Assembly: GCF_031885415.1 (NCBI RefSeq)
Contig: NZ_CP116871.1
Coordinates: 2,046,001 to 2,110,000, forward strand
DNA: 64,000 nt
Source of the DNA: Microbacterium forte
GTDB lineage: Bacteria; Actinomycetota; Actinomycetes; Actinomycetales; Microbacteriaceae
Reading direction: 5' to 3'
Positions 34,335 through 44,114 of this stretch are shown piece by piece; the stretch's first letter is position 1; each line of letters opens with the position of its first letter. The notes under the pieces were generated by a model. It saw only the letters and a program-made list of their open reading frames with translations. It was not told the DNA's origin and made no database searches. Made by a program: the position numbers and the translations under genes.

Positions 34335-35124
34335 GATGCCTTCCGATCGGGGTGACCATCGGCTTTCCCGAGACCGGGTCGATGGTGATCTGGTTCGCGA
34401 GGTCGAAGACCTCTTCGACGAGCTGGGCGGTCACGACATCCTGCGGAGCGCCGGTGGCGTGCACCCTGCCCTCCTTCATCGCGACGAGCTCGTCGGAATA
34501 CCGCGCGGCGAGGTTGAGGTCGTGCAGCACCATGACGATCGTGGTGCCGCGCGAGACGCTCAGGTCGGTGAGCAGGTCGAGCACCTCGACCTGGTGCGCG
34601 ACGTCGAGGAACGTCGTCGGCTCGTCCAGCAGCAGGATGTCGGTCTCCTGCGCGAGTGCCATCGCGATCCACACGCGCTGACGCTGGCCACCCGAGAGCT
34701 CGTCGACGCTGCGGTCGGCGAGGTCGGTGGTTCCGGTCGCCTCGAGGGCGTCCGCCACGATCTCGTAGTCGTGGGCACTCCAGCGGGCGAGCATCTTCTG
34801 GTGCGGATGCCGGCCACGACCCACGAGGTCGGCGACGGCGATGCCCTCCGGCGCGACGGGCGACTGCGGCAGCAGACCGAGGATGCGCGCGACCTCCTTG
34901 GTGGGGCGCGCGTGCACCGACTTGCCGTCGAGCACGATCTGGCCGGCGGTCGGCGAGAGCAGACGCGCGAGCGAGCGCAGCAGCGTCGACTTGCCGCATC
35001 CGTTGGCTCCGACGATCGTCGTGATCTTGCCGGGGGCGATCGCGAGGTCGAGGCCGTCGATGATCGTGCGGTCGCCGTAGGCGAGCGTGACGGACTCGGC
35101 CGTCAGAGTGTGCGCCTCGGTCAC
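34324..35124 (-). CDS. Ferric-siderophore ABC transporter ATPase (FecE type)
   Basis: The 266-residue ATPase has Walker A GANGCGKST (Lys45), signature DELSGGQRQRVWIAMAL, Walker B ILLLDEPTTFLD and the switch His in MVLHDLNLAARYSD. It powers the two FecCD-type permeases upstream; its start overlaps the neighbouring permease stop by four bases. Confidence 0.94.
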   Translation of the reverse strand: MTEAHTLTAESVTLAYGDRTIIDGLDLAIAPGKITTIVGANGCGKSTLLRSLARLLSPTAGQIVLDGKSVHARPTKEVARILGLLPQSPVAPEGIAVADLVGRGRHPHQKMLARWSAHDYEIVADALEATGTTDLADRSVDELSGGQRQRVWIAMALAQETDILLLDEPTTFLDVAHQVEVLDLLTDLSVSRGTTIVMVLHDLNLAARYSDELVAMKEGRVHATGAPQDVVTAQLVEEVFDLANQITIDPVSGKPMVTPIGRHHVR

Positions 35125-36203
35125 AGTGAGCCTCCCGAGCGGTTGGTGCGGATGAGCAGGAAGATGAGATACGGAGCGCCGAGCACGCCGGTGATCACGC
35201 CGACCGGGTAGCGATCCCCGAACGCGAACTGGCCGAGCAGATCGCCGCCGAGCACCAGCACGGCACCGACGAACGCGCTCGGAAGCAGCAGGTTCGCTCC
35301 CGGGCCCGTGATGCGGGCGGCGATGGGACCCGCCATGAACGCGACGAACGCGATGGGGCCGCAGGCCGCGGTCGCGAAGGCGAGCAGGGCGACGGCACCC
35401 AGGATGAACAGCAGGCGGGTGGTGTTGACCCGCACGCCGAGACCGGACGCCGAATCATCGCCGAGCTGCATGGCTCCGAGCGCGCGCCCCTGCGAGAGCA
35501 GCAGCGGCATCAGCAACGCCGCGGCTATCGCGAGCGGCATGACGCGCTCCCACGAGGCATTGTTCAGGCTTCCGGTGAGCCACTGCATCGCGGTCTGGAT
35601 GTCCCAGCTCGCTGCGCGCGACAGCATGTAGGAGATGACGCTCTGCAGCATCGCCGCGACGCCGATGCCGATCAGGATCAGTCGTGTGCCGGCGAAGCCG
35701 TTCTTGATCGACAGCAGGTAGATGATGCCCGCGGTCACGATCGCTCCGACGAGAGCCAGGAGCGAGACCACGGGGCCGTTCAACGACAGCACCACGATGC
35801 CGAACACCGCAGCGGCGCCGGCGCCGTTCGAGATGCCGATGATGTCGGGAGACGCGAGCGGGTTGCGGAGCAGCGTCTGGAACGAGACGCCCGCGATGCC
35901 GAACGCGAACCCGGCGAGGATCGCGAGCACCGCGCGGGGCAGACGCAGCTCACCCACCGTGAACGACGCCCCCGGAACCGTCTCGCCCACGATGACGCGG
36001 ATCACCTCGTCGAGCGGATAGAACGTGTTGCCGATCATCAGGGCGACGGCGAACAGCACCACGAGCATCGCGCCGAGAACGATGGTCGCGACCGCGTGGC
36101 GGCGGTGTCGCGAGCGACGGCCGGCGACGATCGCGGCGACGGACCCGCCCCTTCGTTCGGATGCCGCAGGAGTCTGGGCCGCAGCTCGGTCAATGGTGCT
36201 CAC
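35121..36203 (-). CDS. Ferric-siderophore ABC permease (FecCD type), second subunit
   Basis: The 360-residue permease has about ten helices. Typical BtuC/FecCD stretches are RLPRAVLAILAGFAFGIAGVSFQTLLRNPLASPDIIGISNGAG and TAACGPIAFVAFMAGPIAARI. A basic arm of about 35 residues precedes helix 1. It forms a heterodimer with the product of the adjacent gene; the two genes overlap by four bases. Confidence 0.93.
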   Translation of the reverse strand: MSTIDRAAAQTPAASERRGGSVAAIVAGRRSRHRRHAVATIVLGAMLVVLFAVALMIGNTFYPLDEVIRVIVGETVPGASFTVGELRLPRAVLAILAGFAFGIAGVSFQTLLRNPLASPDIIGISNGAGAAAVFGIVVLSLNGPVVSLLALVGAIVTAGIIYLLSIKNGFAGTRLILIGIGVAAMLQSVISYMLSRAASWDIQTAMQWLTGSLNNASWERVMPLAIAAALLMPLLLSQGRALGAMQLGDDSASGLGVRVNTTRLLFILGAVALLAFATAACGPIAFVAFMAGPIAARITGPGANLLLPSAFVGAVLVLGGDLLGQFAFGDRYPVGVITGVLGAPYLIFLLIRTNRSGGSL

Positions 36204-37243
36204 AGTTCACGCACCTTCTGACGGCGGACGATCCAGATGAAGAACGGGGCTCCGATGATCGCGGTGATGATGCCGACCTGGATCTCCTCCGACGAGGGCG
36301 CGATCACGCGGCCGACGATGTCGCTCGCGAGAAGCAGCGCTGCGCCGGCCATGGCCGAGAACGGCAGAAGCCAGCGGTGGTCGGTGCCGATCAGCATCCG
36401 GCAGACGTGCGGAACGACGAGTCCGACGAAGCCGATCGGACCCGCGATGGCGGTGGCGGCGCCGGCGAGGATCACGGCGCCGAGCGCCGACATGAGGCGC
36501 GTGCGGAAGACGTGCTCGCCGAGACCCTTGGCCATGTCGTCGCCGAGGGCGAGGGAGTTCATGCCGCGGGCGCTCACGAAGCAGATCAGCGCTCCCAGCG
36601 CGAGCACGGGCGCCGTGATCGCGATGCGCGGCCATTCGGCGCCGCCGACGCCCCCGATCTGCCACGACTGGAATGCCTGCAGGAGGTCGACGCGCGGCAG
36701 CATGATGGCGCTGATGAGCGAGGCGAAGGCGGCCGACGTGGCTGCACCCGCGAGGGCGAGCTTGAGAGGAGTGGCGCCGCCGCGGCCGAGCGAGCCGACC
36801 GTGTAGACGAAGGCTGCGGCGAGTGCGGCGCCGATGATCGCGAGCGCCATCTGGCTGTATGCGTCGGTGAGGCCGATGAACGCGAGACCGATGACGACGG
36901 CGAGCGAGGCGCCGTTCGAGACACCGAGGATGCCGGGATCGGCGATCGGGTTGCGGGTGACCGCCTGCATCGTCGCGCCGGAGAGGGCGAGGGCGGCACC
37001 CACGAGGAGCGCGAGCACGGTGCGCGGGAAGCGCTTGATGATCGCGGCCTGGGCGAGGGTGTCATCCTGCCCGCTGAGCGCGGCGAAGATGTCGTCGATG
37101 CTCACGGAGCGCACGCCGAAGCAGATCGACAGGATGCAGAGCACGAGCAGCACTCCGAGACCGACGAGCAGCCAGAGCGAGCGCGCCCATGCCGGGCGCC
37201 GCAGGTCTGCGGTGCCCGGCATGGGAAGGGTGACAGCGGTCAC
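36200..37243 (-). CDS. Ferric-siderophore ABC permease (FecCD type), first subunit
   Basis: The 347-residue permease has RFPRTVLALLVGAALALSGATMQAVTRNPIADPGILGVSNGAS near residue 60 and AGPIGFVGLVVPHVCRML near 265, both diagnostic of the family. It is the first permease after the binding-protein gene (33-base gap) and is coupled to the second permease by a four-base overlap. Confidence 0.93.
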   Translation of the reverse strand: MTAVTLPMPGTADLRRPAWARSLWLLVGLGVLLVLCILSICFGVRSVSIDDIFAALSGQDDTLAQAAIIKRFPRTVLALLVGAALALSGATMQAVTRNPIADPGILGVSNGASLAVVIGLAFIGLTDAYSQMALAIIGAALAAAFVYTVGSLGRGGATPLKLALAGAATSAAFASLISAIMLPRVDLLQAFQSWQIGGVGGAEWPRIAITAPVLALGALICFVSARGMNSLALGDDMAKGLGEHVFRTRLMSALGAVILAGAATAIAGPIGFVGLVVPHVCRMLIGTDHRWLLPFSAMAGAALLLASDIVGRVIAPSSEEIQVGIITAIIGAPFFIWIVRRQKVREL

Positions 37244-37275
37244 GGGAATTCAGTGCGCGAGGGTGACGCTGAAGG

Positions 37276-38316
37276 TCACTTCGCGGCGAGCGGTGCCGCC
37301 AGCAGGCCGAGGTAGTCGGAGAGACCCCACGGGATCGACAGCGGCGAGGGGTTCGCCGACGCGGCGATCGGAGTGGCATCCGGGAGGATCGCGATGCGGC
37401 CCTCGGCGATGGCCGGGATCTTCGACAGCAGCGGGTCTGCCTGCAGCGTCGCGATGAGCGACTCGTCGCCGTAGGTCACGAAGACGTCGACGTCAGCGAA
37501 CTTGTCGGCCTCTTCGGAGCTCACGGTCAGGTAGAACTGGTCGCTGTCGGCGTTCTCCTCGACGACGGACGGCAGAGGAAGGCCCAGGTCGTCGTGCAGG
37601 TATCCGGGGCGCGTGTCGATCGCGGTGTAGTAGCCGACCTGGCTCAGGTCGCTCGGGTCGATGTAGGCGAAGAGGACCTTCTTGTCCTTGAGAGCGCTGT
37701 TCTCCTCGAGAGCGGCCTCGGCGTCGGCGTGCAGATCCTCGATGAGGGCATCGCCCTCTGCTTCGAGTCCGAGAGCTTTCGAGTTCATCTCGATCATCTC
37801 GTCGACCGGCGTGCCCCAGGCGACCTCGGGGTACGCGACGACCGGAGCGATCTTCGAGAGGGTGTCGTACTCCTCCTGCGTGAGGCCGGAGTACGAAGCG
37901 AGGATCACATCGGGCTCGGTGTCGGCGACGGCCTCGTAGTCGATGCCGTCGGACTCGTCGAAGAGCACGGGCTCTTCGCCGCCGAGCTCGTCGAGCTTCT
38001 CCTCGACCCAGGGCAGGATGCCGTTGTCGTCGTCGTCGCCCCACGAGGCCTTGCTCATGCCGACGGGAACGATGCCGAGAGCGAGGGGAACCTCGTGGTT
38101 GGCCCAGGCGACGGTCGCGACGCGCTCGGGCTTCTTCTCGATCGTGGTCTCGCCATAGACGTGCTCGATCGTGACGGGGAAGGCACTGTCATCGGCGGGG
38201 TTTCCGCCGGCGGAGTCGGAGGTCGAGTCGTTCGACGGCGTCGCGCAGGCCGTGAGGCCGAGGGCGAGGGCCGCGGCGACACCGGCGGCGAGAAGACGAG
38301 AGGTGCGCACAGGCAT
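37276..38316 (-). CDS. Iron-siderophore-binding lipoprotein (FecB/FhuD type)
   Basis: The 346-residue lipoprotein has lipobox LTAC (Cys24). Mature features are VTIEHVYGETTIEKKPERVATVAWANHEVPLALG, DVILASYSGLTQEEYDTLSKIAPVVAYPEVAWGT and a late PWGLSDYLGLL, as in class III binding proteins for ferric siderophores. It is the first gene of a five-gene operon. Two DtxR/IdeR-like boxes upstream indicate repression by iron. No siderophore biosynthesis gene is in the window, so a xenosiderophore or one made elsewhere is taken up. Confidence 0.93.
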   Translation of the reverse strand: MPVRTSRLLAAGVAAALALGLTACATPSNDSTSDSAGGNPADDSAFPVTIEHVYGETTIEKKPERVATVAWANHEVPLALGIVPVGMSKASWGDDDDNGILPWVEEKLDELGGEEPVLFDESDGIDYEAVADTEPDVILASYSGLTQEEYDTLSKIAPVVAYPEVAWGTPVDEMIEMNSKALGLEAEGDALIEDLHADAEAALEENSALKDKKVLFAYIDPSDLSQVGYYTAIDTRPGYLHDDLGLPLPSVVEENADSDQFYLTVSSEEADKFADVDVFVTYGDESLIATLQADPLLSKIPAIAEGRIAILPDATPIAASANPSPLSIPWGLSDYLGLLAAPLAAK

Positions 38317-38368
38317 TCCCTTCGGGTTGGGATGAGGGGGTGCGGCGCGGAGGGGCGCCAGGCTTTGG

Positions 38369-38387
38369 TAAGCCTGGCCTAATCTAA
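38369..38387. promoter_or_regulatory. DtxR/IdeR-like iron box 1
   Basis: TAAGCCTGGCCTAATCTAA fits the 19-base consensus TWAGGTWAGSCTWACCTWA at about 15 positions. It lies 53 bases upstream of the binding-protein start, within the likely promoter. Confidence 0.7.
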
Positions 38388-38394
38388 CAGAAAG

Positions 38395-38413
38395 TTAGGC
38401 AAGCCTCATCTCG
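38395..38413. promoter_or_regulatory. DtxR/IdeR-like iron box 2
   Basis: TTAGGCAAGCCTCATCTCG fits the iron-box consensus at about 14 of 19 positions, mainly in the left half. It adjoins box 1 with a centre-to-centre distance of 26 bases and may support cooperative binding. Weaker than box 1. Confidence 0.5.
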
Positions 38414-38440
38414 GGTCCGGGCGCCGGGCGGCGTCCATCC

Positions 38441-38606
38441 CGCGCGTGCGGGGCGAAAACGCATGCCCGGATGCAGGCTCGATCCCGCAGCGGTCAGCAG
38501 CCAGTCCGCGCGTGCGGGGTCAAAAACGCATCCCCCACGCCCGATTCGGATGCTTTATTGACCTCGCACGCCCGCTCAGATGCGTTATTGACCCCGCACC
38601 GCATCA
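38441..38606. repeat. Cluster of four 20-base repeats, two direct and two inverted
   Basis: Direct copies lie at 38446-38464 (GTGCGGGGCGAAAACGCAT) and 38512-38531 (GTGCGGGGTCAAAAACGCAT). Inverted copies are at 38550-38569 and 38580-38599 (ATGCGTTATTGACCCCGCAC). Copies 2 and 4 can pair over 20 bases with one mismatch. The cluster fills the otherwise gene-free stretch between the iron-operon promoter and the cold-shock gene. It is not a CRISPR: spacing is irregular and orientation mixed. A REP-like element or a binding-site array is possible. Confidence 0.75.
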
Positions 38607-38639
38607 CGTCCGTCTCGGAAAAGCGCTCGGGCATAGAGA

Positions 38640-38673
38640 AAGCCGGTCGGATCCGTGAGGATCCGACCGGCTT
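38640..38673 (-). terminator. Intrinsic terminator of the cold-shock gene
   Basis: A perfect 15-base stem, AAGCCGGTCGGATCC with its complement, encloses a four-base loop. Read on the minus strand it is followed by TTCTCT, 18 bases after the cold-shock stop codon. Confidence 0.88.
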
Positions 38674-38691
38674 CAGGAAGTCTGCTCGCGC

Positions 38692-38895
38692 TCAGAGAGC
38701 GCGGATGTTCGCAGCCTGCATGCCCTTGGGGCCACGCTCAGCGTCGAATTCGACCTTCTGGTTCTCACGGAGCTCCTTGAAACCGGAGCCGGTGATTGCC
38801 GAGTAGTGGGCGAAAAGGTCGTCCGTGCCGTCATCGGGAGCGATGAAGCCGAAGCCCTTTTCAGCGTTGAACCATTTCACAGTGCCAGTGGCCAT
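38692..38895 (-). CDS. cspA: Cold-shock protein (CspA family)
   Basis: The 67-residue single CSD protein has RNP1 KGFGFIAP and RNP2-like LFAHYSAI. Start ATG 38895 is preceded by a leader of about 90 bases with T/C-rich tracts, common for cold-shock mRNAs. It binds single-stranded RNA/DNA as a chaperone. A strong terminator follows 18 bases after the stop. Confidence 0.96.
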   Translation of the reverse strand: MATGTVKWFNAEKGFGFIAPDDGTDDLFAHYSAITGSGFKELRENQKVEFDAERGPKGMQAANIRAL

Positions 38896-38971
38896 GTGTT
38901 TTCTACTTTCTTTTTCAAACGGCCGCTTGCGCGGCCTGCGCCGTGACGGAACGTCCGACATACGCGCAAGC

Positions 38972-41929
38972 TCAACGTACCACGGCATCCTGACGTGAAA
39001 CCCCGAAGTTCGGATTCTTTTGCAGGACCGCCGCCTCAGTGCGCGTGCTGACGCCGAGTTTTCGCAACACGGCCGACACGTGAACGCTCACCGTCTTGAC
39101 GCTGATGAAGAGCCGCTCGCCGATCTGACGATTGCTCAGCCCCTCGGCGATCAGGTCGAGAACCTGCCGTTCGCGGGCCGTGAGCGGGTCGGACTCTTCC
39201 GCGCGCTGCGCACTCGCCGGTGCCGCAGCGAGGCCTGCCGCAGCCGCGAACGCACCGATCGTCCGGGTGAGGGGAACGTGCCCGAGGCGTTCGGCCTCGT
39301 TCATCGCATGGGCGAGCACCGCCGTCGCCTCGGAGCGATCGCCGGCATCGACCAGCAACCGGGCGAGCTCGAGCCGGGTGATGAGGCGGAAGGTCACGGG
39401 CACGTCATCGCCGTCGGCGAGTTCGACAGCCTCTCGCAGGCTCGGTGCCGACGGCGACAGCAGCGACTCGAGAATGGACCACCACGTGTCACCGAGCAGC
39501 TGATCCGGCTGAGCGAGCCACGCCGCTCGGACTTCGTCGCTCGCTTCACCGACGTCGACACCCGCCGCCCGCAGCTCGGCGATCAACCAGCCCGCCTCGA
39601 GAAGAAGCCGCCTCTGATGCAGGAAGACCGGACCGTCATCGGCGAGCATCGCGCGGATCTCGTCGAGCGCACCTGCGAGGTCTCCTCGCCCCTCGGCGAC
39701 AGCGACGCGCATCATCACCTCGTCGTACCAGATCTGCCGCTCGACACGACCGGTCTCCTCGAAGGCGGGATGCCACTCGCGCAGGATCTCGGCCGCCTCG
39801 TCGTGTCGCCCTCGCCACGAAAGCACGCGCACGCGGGTCATCGTGGAGTACATGTGAGAGATGCGCAGCGTCCTCTGCGCGAGTTCGCGGGACAGCATCC
39901 CCTCGACCCGCTCGATCTCCCCCATCTCGAGCAACGGCACGGCCATGTTCTGCGTCATCAACGCACCGGTCGTGCGTTCGACGCCGAACGCACGCGCTCT
40001 GGCCAAGCCGTCTTCGGCCACGGAGACGGCATCTCTGTAGCGCCCGAGCAGCCCGAGCAGGTCGGAGTAGTTGACGCGATATCGCATCTCGGGGTTCGCA
40101 CTGCGCGCCAGATCGAGAGCGGCCGCATACTCCCGGTGCCCGGCCTCGAGATCACCGAGGTGCGCTCGAGCCCCGCCGCGCACGTTCGCGGCGATCGACG
40201 CCTCATCGTCGGCCCCGACCCGCTCGGCGCGCTCACCGGCCTCGGTCGCCAGCGCGATCGCCTCATCGAGTCGCCCGGCGATCATGTAGCGACTCGCGAG
40301 CTGATTGAGCACCGATGCGCGCAGTCGATCGTCGTCCACCTGCCTCTCGAGGATCTTCAGCGACTGCTGCAGCAGCTGGATCGGCCCCGATCGGCCGAGG
40401 TGCATCATGTAGTAGGCCTTGTCTCGCAGCAGACTCGCATGCATGCGCGGGTCGACGGTGTCGGGGTCGACCTCCCCGAGCGCGAGATTGACGACGGCCA
40501 GCGCCCGCTCGCCGTCGCCTGCATTGCGCAGCACCGACCCCAGGGTGCGGAGCATGTCGAGGCGACCGAGACCCGCGATGCTCTCGGCGTCTGGCACCTG
40601 GATCCACAGATCGAGGGCGAGCTCTCCGAAGCGTGCCGCGCTCGCGAAGGCGAACCGCGACTTGGCATCGAACATCGCGGCGACGGCCGCGGCGAGCGCT
40701 CGGTGGTCGTCTTGCGCGAGCTGCCAGTGATAGGCGAGCGCGGCCGAGTCGGCGGTGTCGGAGCCTTCGCCGTTCTCCTCCAGCGCCTCGGCATACGCTC
40801 GGTGCAGCCGCGCCCTCTCACCCGGAAGCAGATCGTCGTGCACGGCCTCGCGCAGCAGCGCGTGCCGGAATCGATAGTCGTCGTCGGCCACGACGAGGAT
40901 GCCGCTGAGCGTCGCCTCACGGATCGCCTCATCGAGGCGCGCCTCGGCCAGACCCGCGAGCCGCGTGACCAGCGGATGGGTCAGCGGACGCTCCGCCCCC
41001 GAGACCACCTGCACCACCCTCCTCGCGTCATCGCCGAGTCGGTCGAAACGGGCCAGCAGCAGATCACGCAGGCTGCCCGGAAGCGGACCCGAGGAGCATA
41101 CGGCGAGCTCTTCGACGAAGAAGGGAACTCCTTCGGCGCGGTCCTGGATGCGCTCGAGCGCCGCATCGCTGAGGGGCTGCCCGGTGATCGATTCGGCGAG
41201 CTGGCGAACCGCCGAGGCCTCGAGCCGTTCGACGGTGACCCGCTCGAGCAGGCGCGCGCGAGTGGACTCGCCGATGAACCGGCTGACCGCGTCTCCGCGG
41301 CGGACGTCGTCGGAGCGGCAGGTGAGGAGAAGAAGGATGCGCCCATGGGTCAGCGTGCGCAGCAGGAAGGAGAGGAGCGCGAGGGTCGATTCGTCCGCCC
41401 AGTGCAGGTCTTCGACGACGAGCACCTGCGGCGCATGCTCGGCCGCAGCCTCGATGAGTGCCGCGATCGCATCGCGCAGCCTGTCTGGGCTGGTCTGCGA
41501 GCGCTCGGTGGGATTGAGTTCGGGCAGCAGCATCCCCAGAGCCTCGACGCCGACACCGAGCTCTTCGCGCACGCGATCCGCGCCCATGCGCGTGACGATC
41601 GAGCGAAGAATGCCGGTGATCGGCCCGAAGGGCGTGCGCGAGGCCCCGAGATCGAGGCACCACCCGACATGCACATCGGCTCGGTTGACCACCTCGGCGC
41701 CGAACTCGCGCAGCAGCCGGGACTTGCCTATGCCCGCCTCGCCCTCGATGAGCGCCGCGAGCGGAACCCCCTCGACGACTCGGTCGAAGAGGCCGCGCAC
41801 GACTGCGATCTCGGCCTCTCGGCCGACCATCGCAGCGCTCGCGGCGGAGAGTGACATGGACTCATCGTCCCACTCCCCTCCGACATCCGGGCGGGGTGGC
41901 GCGGTCGGTGCCAGGGATGCCGAACTCAC
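38972..41929 (-). CDS. LuxR-family ATPase regulator (LAL/MalT-like)
   Basis: The 985-residue regulator has an AAA/STAND ATPase near the N-terminus ([15 protein letters not shown], Walker [13 protein letters not shown], Walker [15 protein letters not shown]), a long helical TPR-like middle and a C-terminal LuxR HTH ([45 protein letters not shown]). Such proteins are large transcription activators switched by ATP and an unknown inducer. GTG 41929 overlaps the upstream small gene's TGA (GTGA) and is chosen; ATG 41857, just before the ATPase domain, is the alternative. Target genes are not evident. Confidence 0.9.
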   Translation of the reverse strand: MSSASLAPTAPPRPDVGGEWDDESMSLSAASAAMVGREAEIAVVRGLFDRVVEGVPLAALIEGEAGIGKSRLLREFGAEVVNRADVHVGWCLDLGASRTPFGPITGILRSIVTRMGADRVREELGVGVEALGMLLPELNPTERSQTSPDRLRDAIAALIEAAAEHAPQVLVVEDLHWADESTLALLSFLLRTLTHGRILLLLTCRSDDVRRGDAVSRFIGESTRARLLERVTVERLEASAVRQLAESITGQPLSDAALERIQDRAEGVPFFVEELAVCSSGPLPGSLRDLLLARFDRLGDDARRVVQVVSGAERPLTHPLVTRLAGLAEARLDEAIREATLSGILVVADDDYRFRHALLREAVHDDLLPGERARLHRAYAEALEENGEGSDTADSAALAYHWQLAQDDHRALAAAVAAMFDAKSRFAFASAARFGELALDLWIQVPDAESIAGLGRLDMLRTLGSVLRNAGDGERALAVVNLALGEVDPDTVDPRMHASLLRDKAYYMMHLGRSGPIQLLQQSLKILERQVDDDRLRASVLNQLASRYMIAGRLDEAIALATEAGERAERVGADDEASIAANVRGGARAHLGDLEAGHREYAAALDLARSANPEMRYRVNYSDLLGLLGRYRDAVSVAEDGLARARAFGVERTTGALMTQNMAVPLLEMGEIERVEGMLSRELAQRTLRISHMYSTMTRVRVLSWRGRHDEAAEILREWHPAFEETGRVERQIWYDEVMMRVAVAEGRGDLAGALDEIRAMLADDGPVFLHQRRLLLEAGWLIAELRAAGVDVGEASDEVRAAWLAQPDQLLGDTWWSILESLLSPSAPSLREAVELADGDDVPVTFRLITRLELARLLVDAGDRSEATAVLAHAMNEAERLGHVPLTRTIGAFAAAAGLAAAPASAQRAEESDPLTARERQVLDLIAEGLSNRQIGERLFISVKTVSVHVSAVLRKLGVSTRTEAAVLQKNPNFGVSRQDAVVR

Positions 41930-42285
41930 CGAACCGCCGCGGGCTCGCAGCAGACGGCGGCCAGACTGGCGGCTGGTGCGCCGGGCGCCATTTCAGCGGG
42001 CGCAGCGACCCGCAAGGCTCGCGGAACGACCGTCGTGGTGCGCGGGGCGGCGGCGGCATCCGGTGCAACGTCCGCGGCAGGATGCGCGGCGGCATCCGGC
42101 CCATTCGGCTGTCGCCGGGTGACTGTGCGCAGCATCCGCTGTCCGAACCGTCCCACCGGACCGGGCGTCCGCGGGACGATCTGGTCGGCGTGCTCGGCGA
42201 GGAAACGACGACGTTCAGCCGCCTGCTCCAGACGCTCGTTCTCGTACTCGCTGATCTTCTCGGCGAAGTAGGGGCGCTCGTACAT
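41926..42285 (-). CDS. Small helical protein upstream of the LuxR regulator
   Basis: The 119-residue protein opens with a charged helix (EYENERLEQAAERRRFLAEH) and continues with a low-complexity Ala/Pro-rich tail. The first 40 residues resemble the small protein at 10501-10686 (M-Y-x-x-P, E..EQA.ERRR..., EH..I). A ribosome binding site (GAGGAG) precedes the ATG. The stop overlaps the regulator's GTG. Function unknown; association with two different regulatory genes hints at a modulator role. Confidence 0.65.
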   Translation of the reverse strand: MYERPYFAEKISEYENERLEQAAERRRFLAEHADQIVPRTPGPVGRFGQRMLRTVTRRQPNGPDAAAHPAADVAPDAAAAPRTTTVVPRALRVAAPAEMAPGAPAASLAAVCCEPAAVR

Positions 42286-42420
42286 GACATCTCCTCAGTT
42301 GGGATGTCCTCAGACTCCGCTCTGAGGTGCCCCGTCGACATCGGGAGGATGCCCTATCTTCTGCGTCGAGCGCGCCCTAGGCCGCAGGCAGGCAGACTGC
42401 GAGCAGGCAGCGAAAGAGGC

Positions 42421-42450
42421 CCGGGCGGTGATGGGGGCACCACCGCCCGG
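42421..42450 (-). terminator. Hairpin terminator after the SRPBCC gene
   Basis: CCGGGCGGTG and CACCGCCCGG form a perfect 10-base stem with a 10-base loop, 19 bases after the stop of the minus-strand SRPBCC gene. The flanking tract on that strand is not T-rich, so it may be a stability hairpin. Confidence 0.6.
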
Positions 42451-42469
42451 ACCTCGGATCAGGGGTCGA

Positions 42470-42925
42470 TCAGGCGTCGACGTCGCCGCGCCAGGCACCG
42501 GTCTCGGCGCCGCGCTTCTCGATGAACTCCTTGAAGTTCTTCAGGTCCTTCTTCACGGCGTGCGAGCCGGCGCCGACGAGCGAGCCGACCTTCTCGAGAA
42601 GGCCCTCGGGCTCCCAGTCGATCTGCACCGTCACGCGAGTCGTGAGGTCCTCGAGCTTGTGGAAGGTCACCACGCCCGCGTGCTCGGTGTCGCCACCGAC
42701 GCTCTTCCAGGCGACGCGCTCGTCGGGGTGCTGCTCGGTGATCTCGGCGTCGAATTCACGCGTCGCACCGCCGACCTTCACGGTCCAGCGGTTGTGCGTG
42801 TCATCGATCTGGACGATCGACTCGACCTCGTCGAGGAAGTGGGGGAAGCTCTCGAACTGCGTCCACTGGTTGTAAGCGATGTCGACCGGAACGTGTACGT
42901 CGATGGTCTCGATGATCTGCGCCAT
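42470..42925 (-). CDS. SRPBCC-family (START/polyketide cyclase-like) protein
   Basis: 151 residues from ATG 42925 behind a GAGGAG ribosome binding site. It carries IETIDVHVPVDIAYNQWTQFESFPHFLDEVESI, the opening of 'cyclase/dehydrase' SRPBCC proteins, and a C-terminal helix (VKKDLKNFKEFIEKRG). These helix-grip proteins bind lipids or hydrophobic ligands. No partner gene defines the ligand; in actinobacteria such genes are often in general stress regulons. The divergent FUSC gene starts 121 bases away. Confidence 0.88.
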   Translation of the reverse strand: MAQIIETIDVHVPVDIAYNQWTQFESFPHFLDEVESIVQIDDTHNRWTVKVGGATREFDAEITEQHPDERVAWKSVGGDTEHAGVVTFHKLEDLTTRVTVQIDWEPEGLLEKVGSLVGAGSHAVKKDLKNFKEFIEKRGAETGAWRGDVDA

Positions 42926-43046
42926 GTGATGCTCCTCACTGTTCGTCGTTCGTGTGATCCCATTCAGCTGCATGCGACGGGGATCCGCGACGGGGTTGAC
43001 ATCGAGGGCGCCACGACCGAGCATGCGCGCGAGTAGCGTGGAGTGC

Positions 43047-44081
43047 ATGCGCATCCACGCCGCGATCCGCGCCTCGAAGCGCTCGCCCCTGCTGCAGGTG
43101 GTGAAGTCCGCCGCGGCGACGATCGCCGCGTGGCTGCTGGCCGGCTGGGTGGTTCCGGGGCAGTTGCCCGTGTTCGCCGCGATCGCAGCGCTCCTCGTCG
43201 TGCAGCCGAGCGTCAACCAGTCGCTGTCGAAGGCGCTCGAGCGCAGCATCGGCGTGATCGTCGGCGTCGTGATCGCGGTGGCTCTCGGCCTGCTGCTGGG
43301 TTCGCCGAGCTGGATCGTGCTGCTCGCCATCGTCGTGGCGATGCTGGTCGCGTGGGCGTTCAAGGCGACGCCGGGCACCGGCAACCAGGTCGCGATCTCG
43401 GCGATGCTCGTGCTCGCCCTCGGTTCGACCCCCGACTATGCGATCGCGCGCATCTTCGAGACCCTGATCGGCGTGGTCATCGGCATCGTCGTGAACGCGC
43501 TGATCGTGCCGCCGGTGCTGGTCGCCCCCGCCCGCCGCGACCTCGGACTGCTCGGCAGCGAGCTCGCCGCGAGCCTCGACCGTCTGGCCGACGCGCTGCC
43601 CGAACCGCAGACGCCCGCGAAGCTGCAGGAGCTCATGCTCGAGGCCCGGCTGCTGCGCCCGATGAAGGATGCCGCTGAGGCCTCCATCGCGGCCGGCGAG
43701 GAGTCTCTCACCCTGAATCCGCGTCGCTCGACGCACCGCGAGGAGCTCCGCGAGATGCGGGCGCTGCTCGAGCGACTGTCACCGATCGTGACGCAGACCA
43801 TCGGGATGACCCGTGCGTACTTCGACCACTACGACGACTCGATCGGCCAGGAGCCGGCCGTCACGGCGATCGCCGAGCAGCTGCGGCGTGCGGGGCATGA
43901 CGTGCGGCTGGCCGTGCAGATCGCCGACGTGTCACCCGAACCCGAGACCCTGACTTCGGCGATCCCCGCGCTCACGGCGCCGCTCGTCATCCGGCCGCCG
44001 TCGTCGACCCACTGGATCCTGATCGGGTCGCTGATGGAAGACCTCCGGCGCATCCGCGGGGAGCTCGTCGAGGAGGAGTGA
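43047..44081 (+). CDS. Aromatic acid exporter/FUSC-family membrane protein
   Basis: 344 residues from ATG 43047, with six membrane segments in the first 170 residues (GWVVPGQLPVFAAIAALLVVQPSVNQSLSKALER is the family signature) and a soluble helical domain after. FUSC/ArAE proteins form half-size efflux pumps for aromatic carboxylates. A TAGCGT box ends seven bases before the ATG, and the gap contains GGAG, so leaderless or very short-leadered translation is likely. Earlier in-frame starts lie in the divergent gene's leader. Confidence 0.85.
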   Translation: MRIHAAIRASKRSPLLQVVKSAAATIAAWLLAGWVVPGQLPVFAAIAALLVVQPSVNQSLSKALERSIGVIVGVVIAVALGLLLGSPSWIVLLAIVVAMLVAWAFKATPGTGNQVAISAMLVLALGSTPDYAIARIFETLIGVVIGIVVNALIVPPVLVAPARRDLGLLGSELAASLDRLADALPEPQTPAKLQELMLEARLLRPMKDAAEASIAAGEESLTLNPRRSTHREELREMRALLERLSPIVTQTIGMTRAYFDHYDDSIGQEPAVTAIAEQLRRAGHDVRLAVQIADVSPEPETLTSAIPALTAPLVIRPPSSTHWILIGSLMEDLRRIRGELVEEE

Positions 44082-44114
44082 GCGCTGCCCACTCACGAGG
44101 GGGCGGCGGTGGGG

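Noticed and set aside
38441..38606. CRISPR array
   Set aside because: Only four copies, in both orientations and with irregular spacing, and no cas genes in the window.
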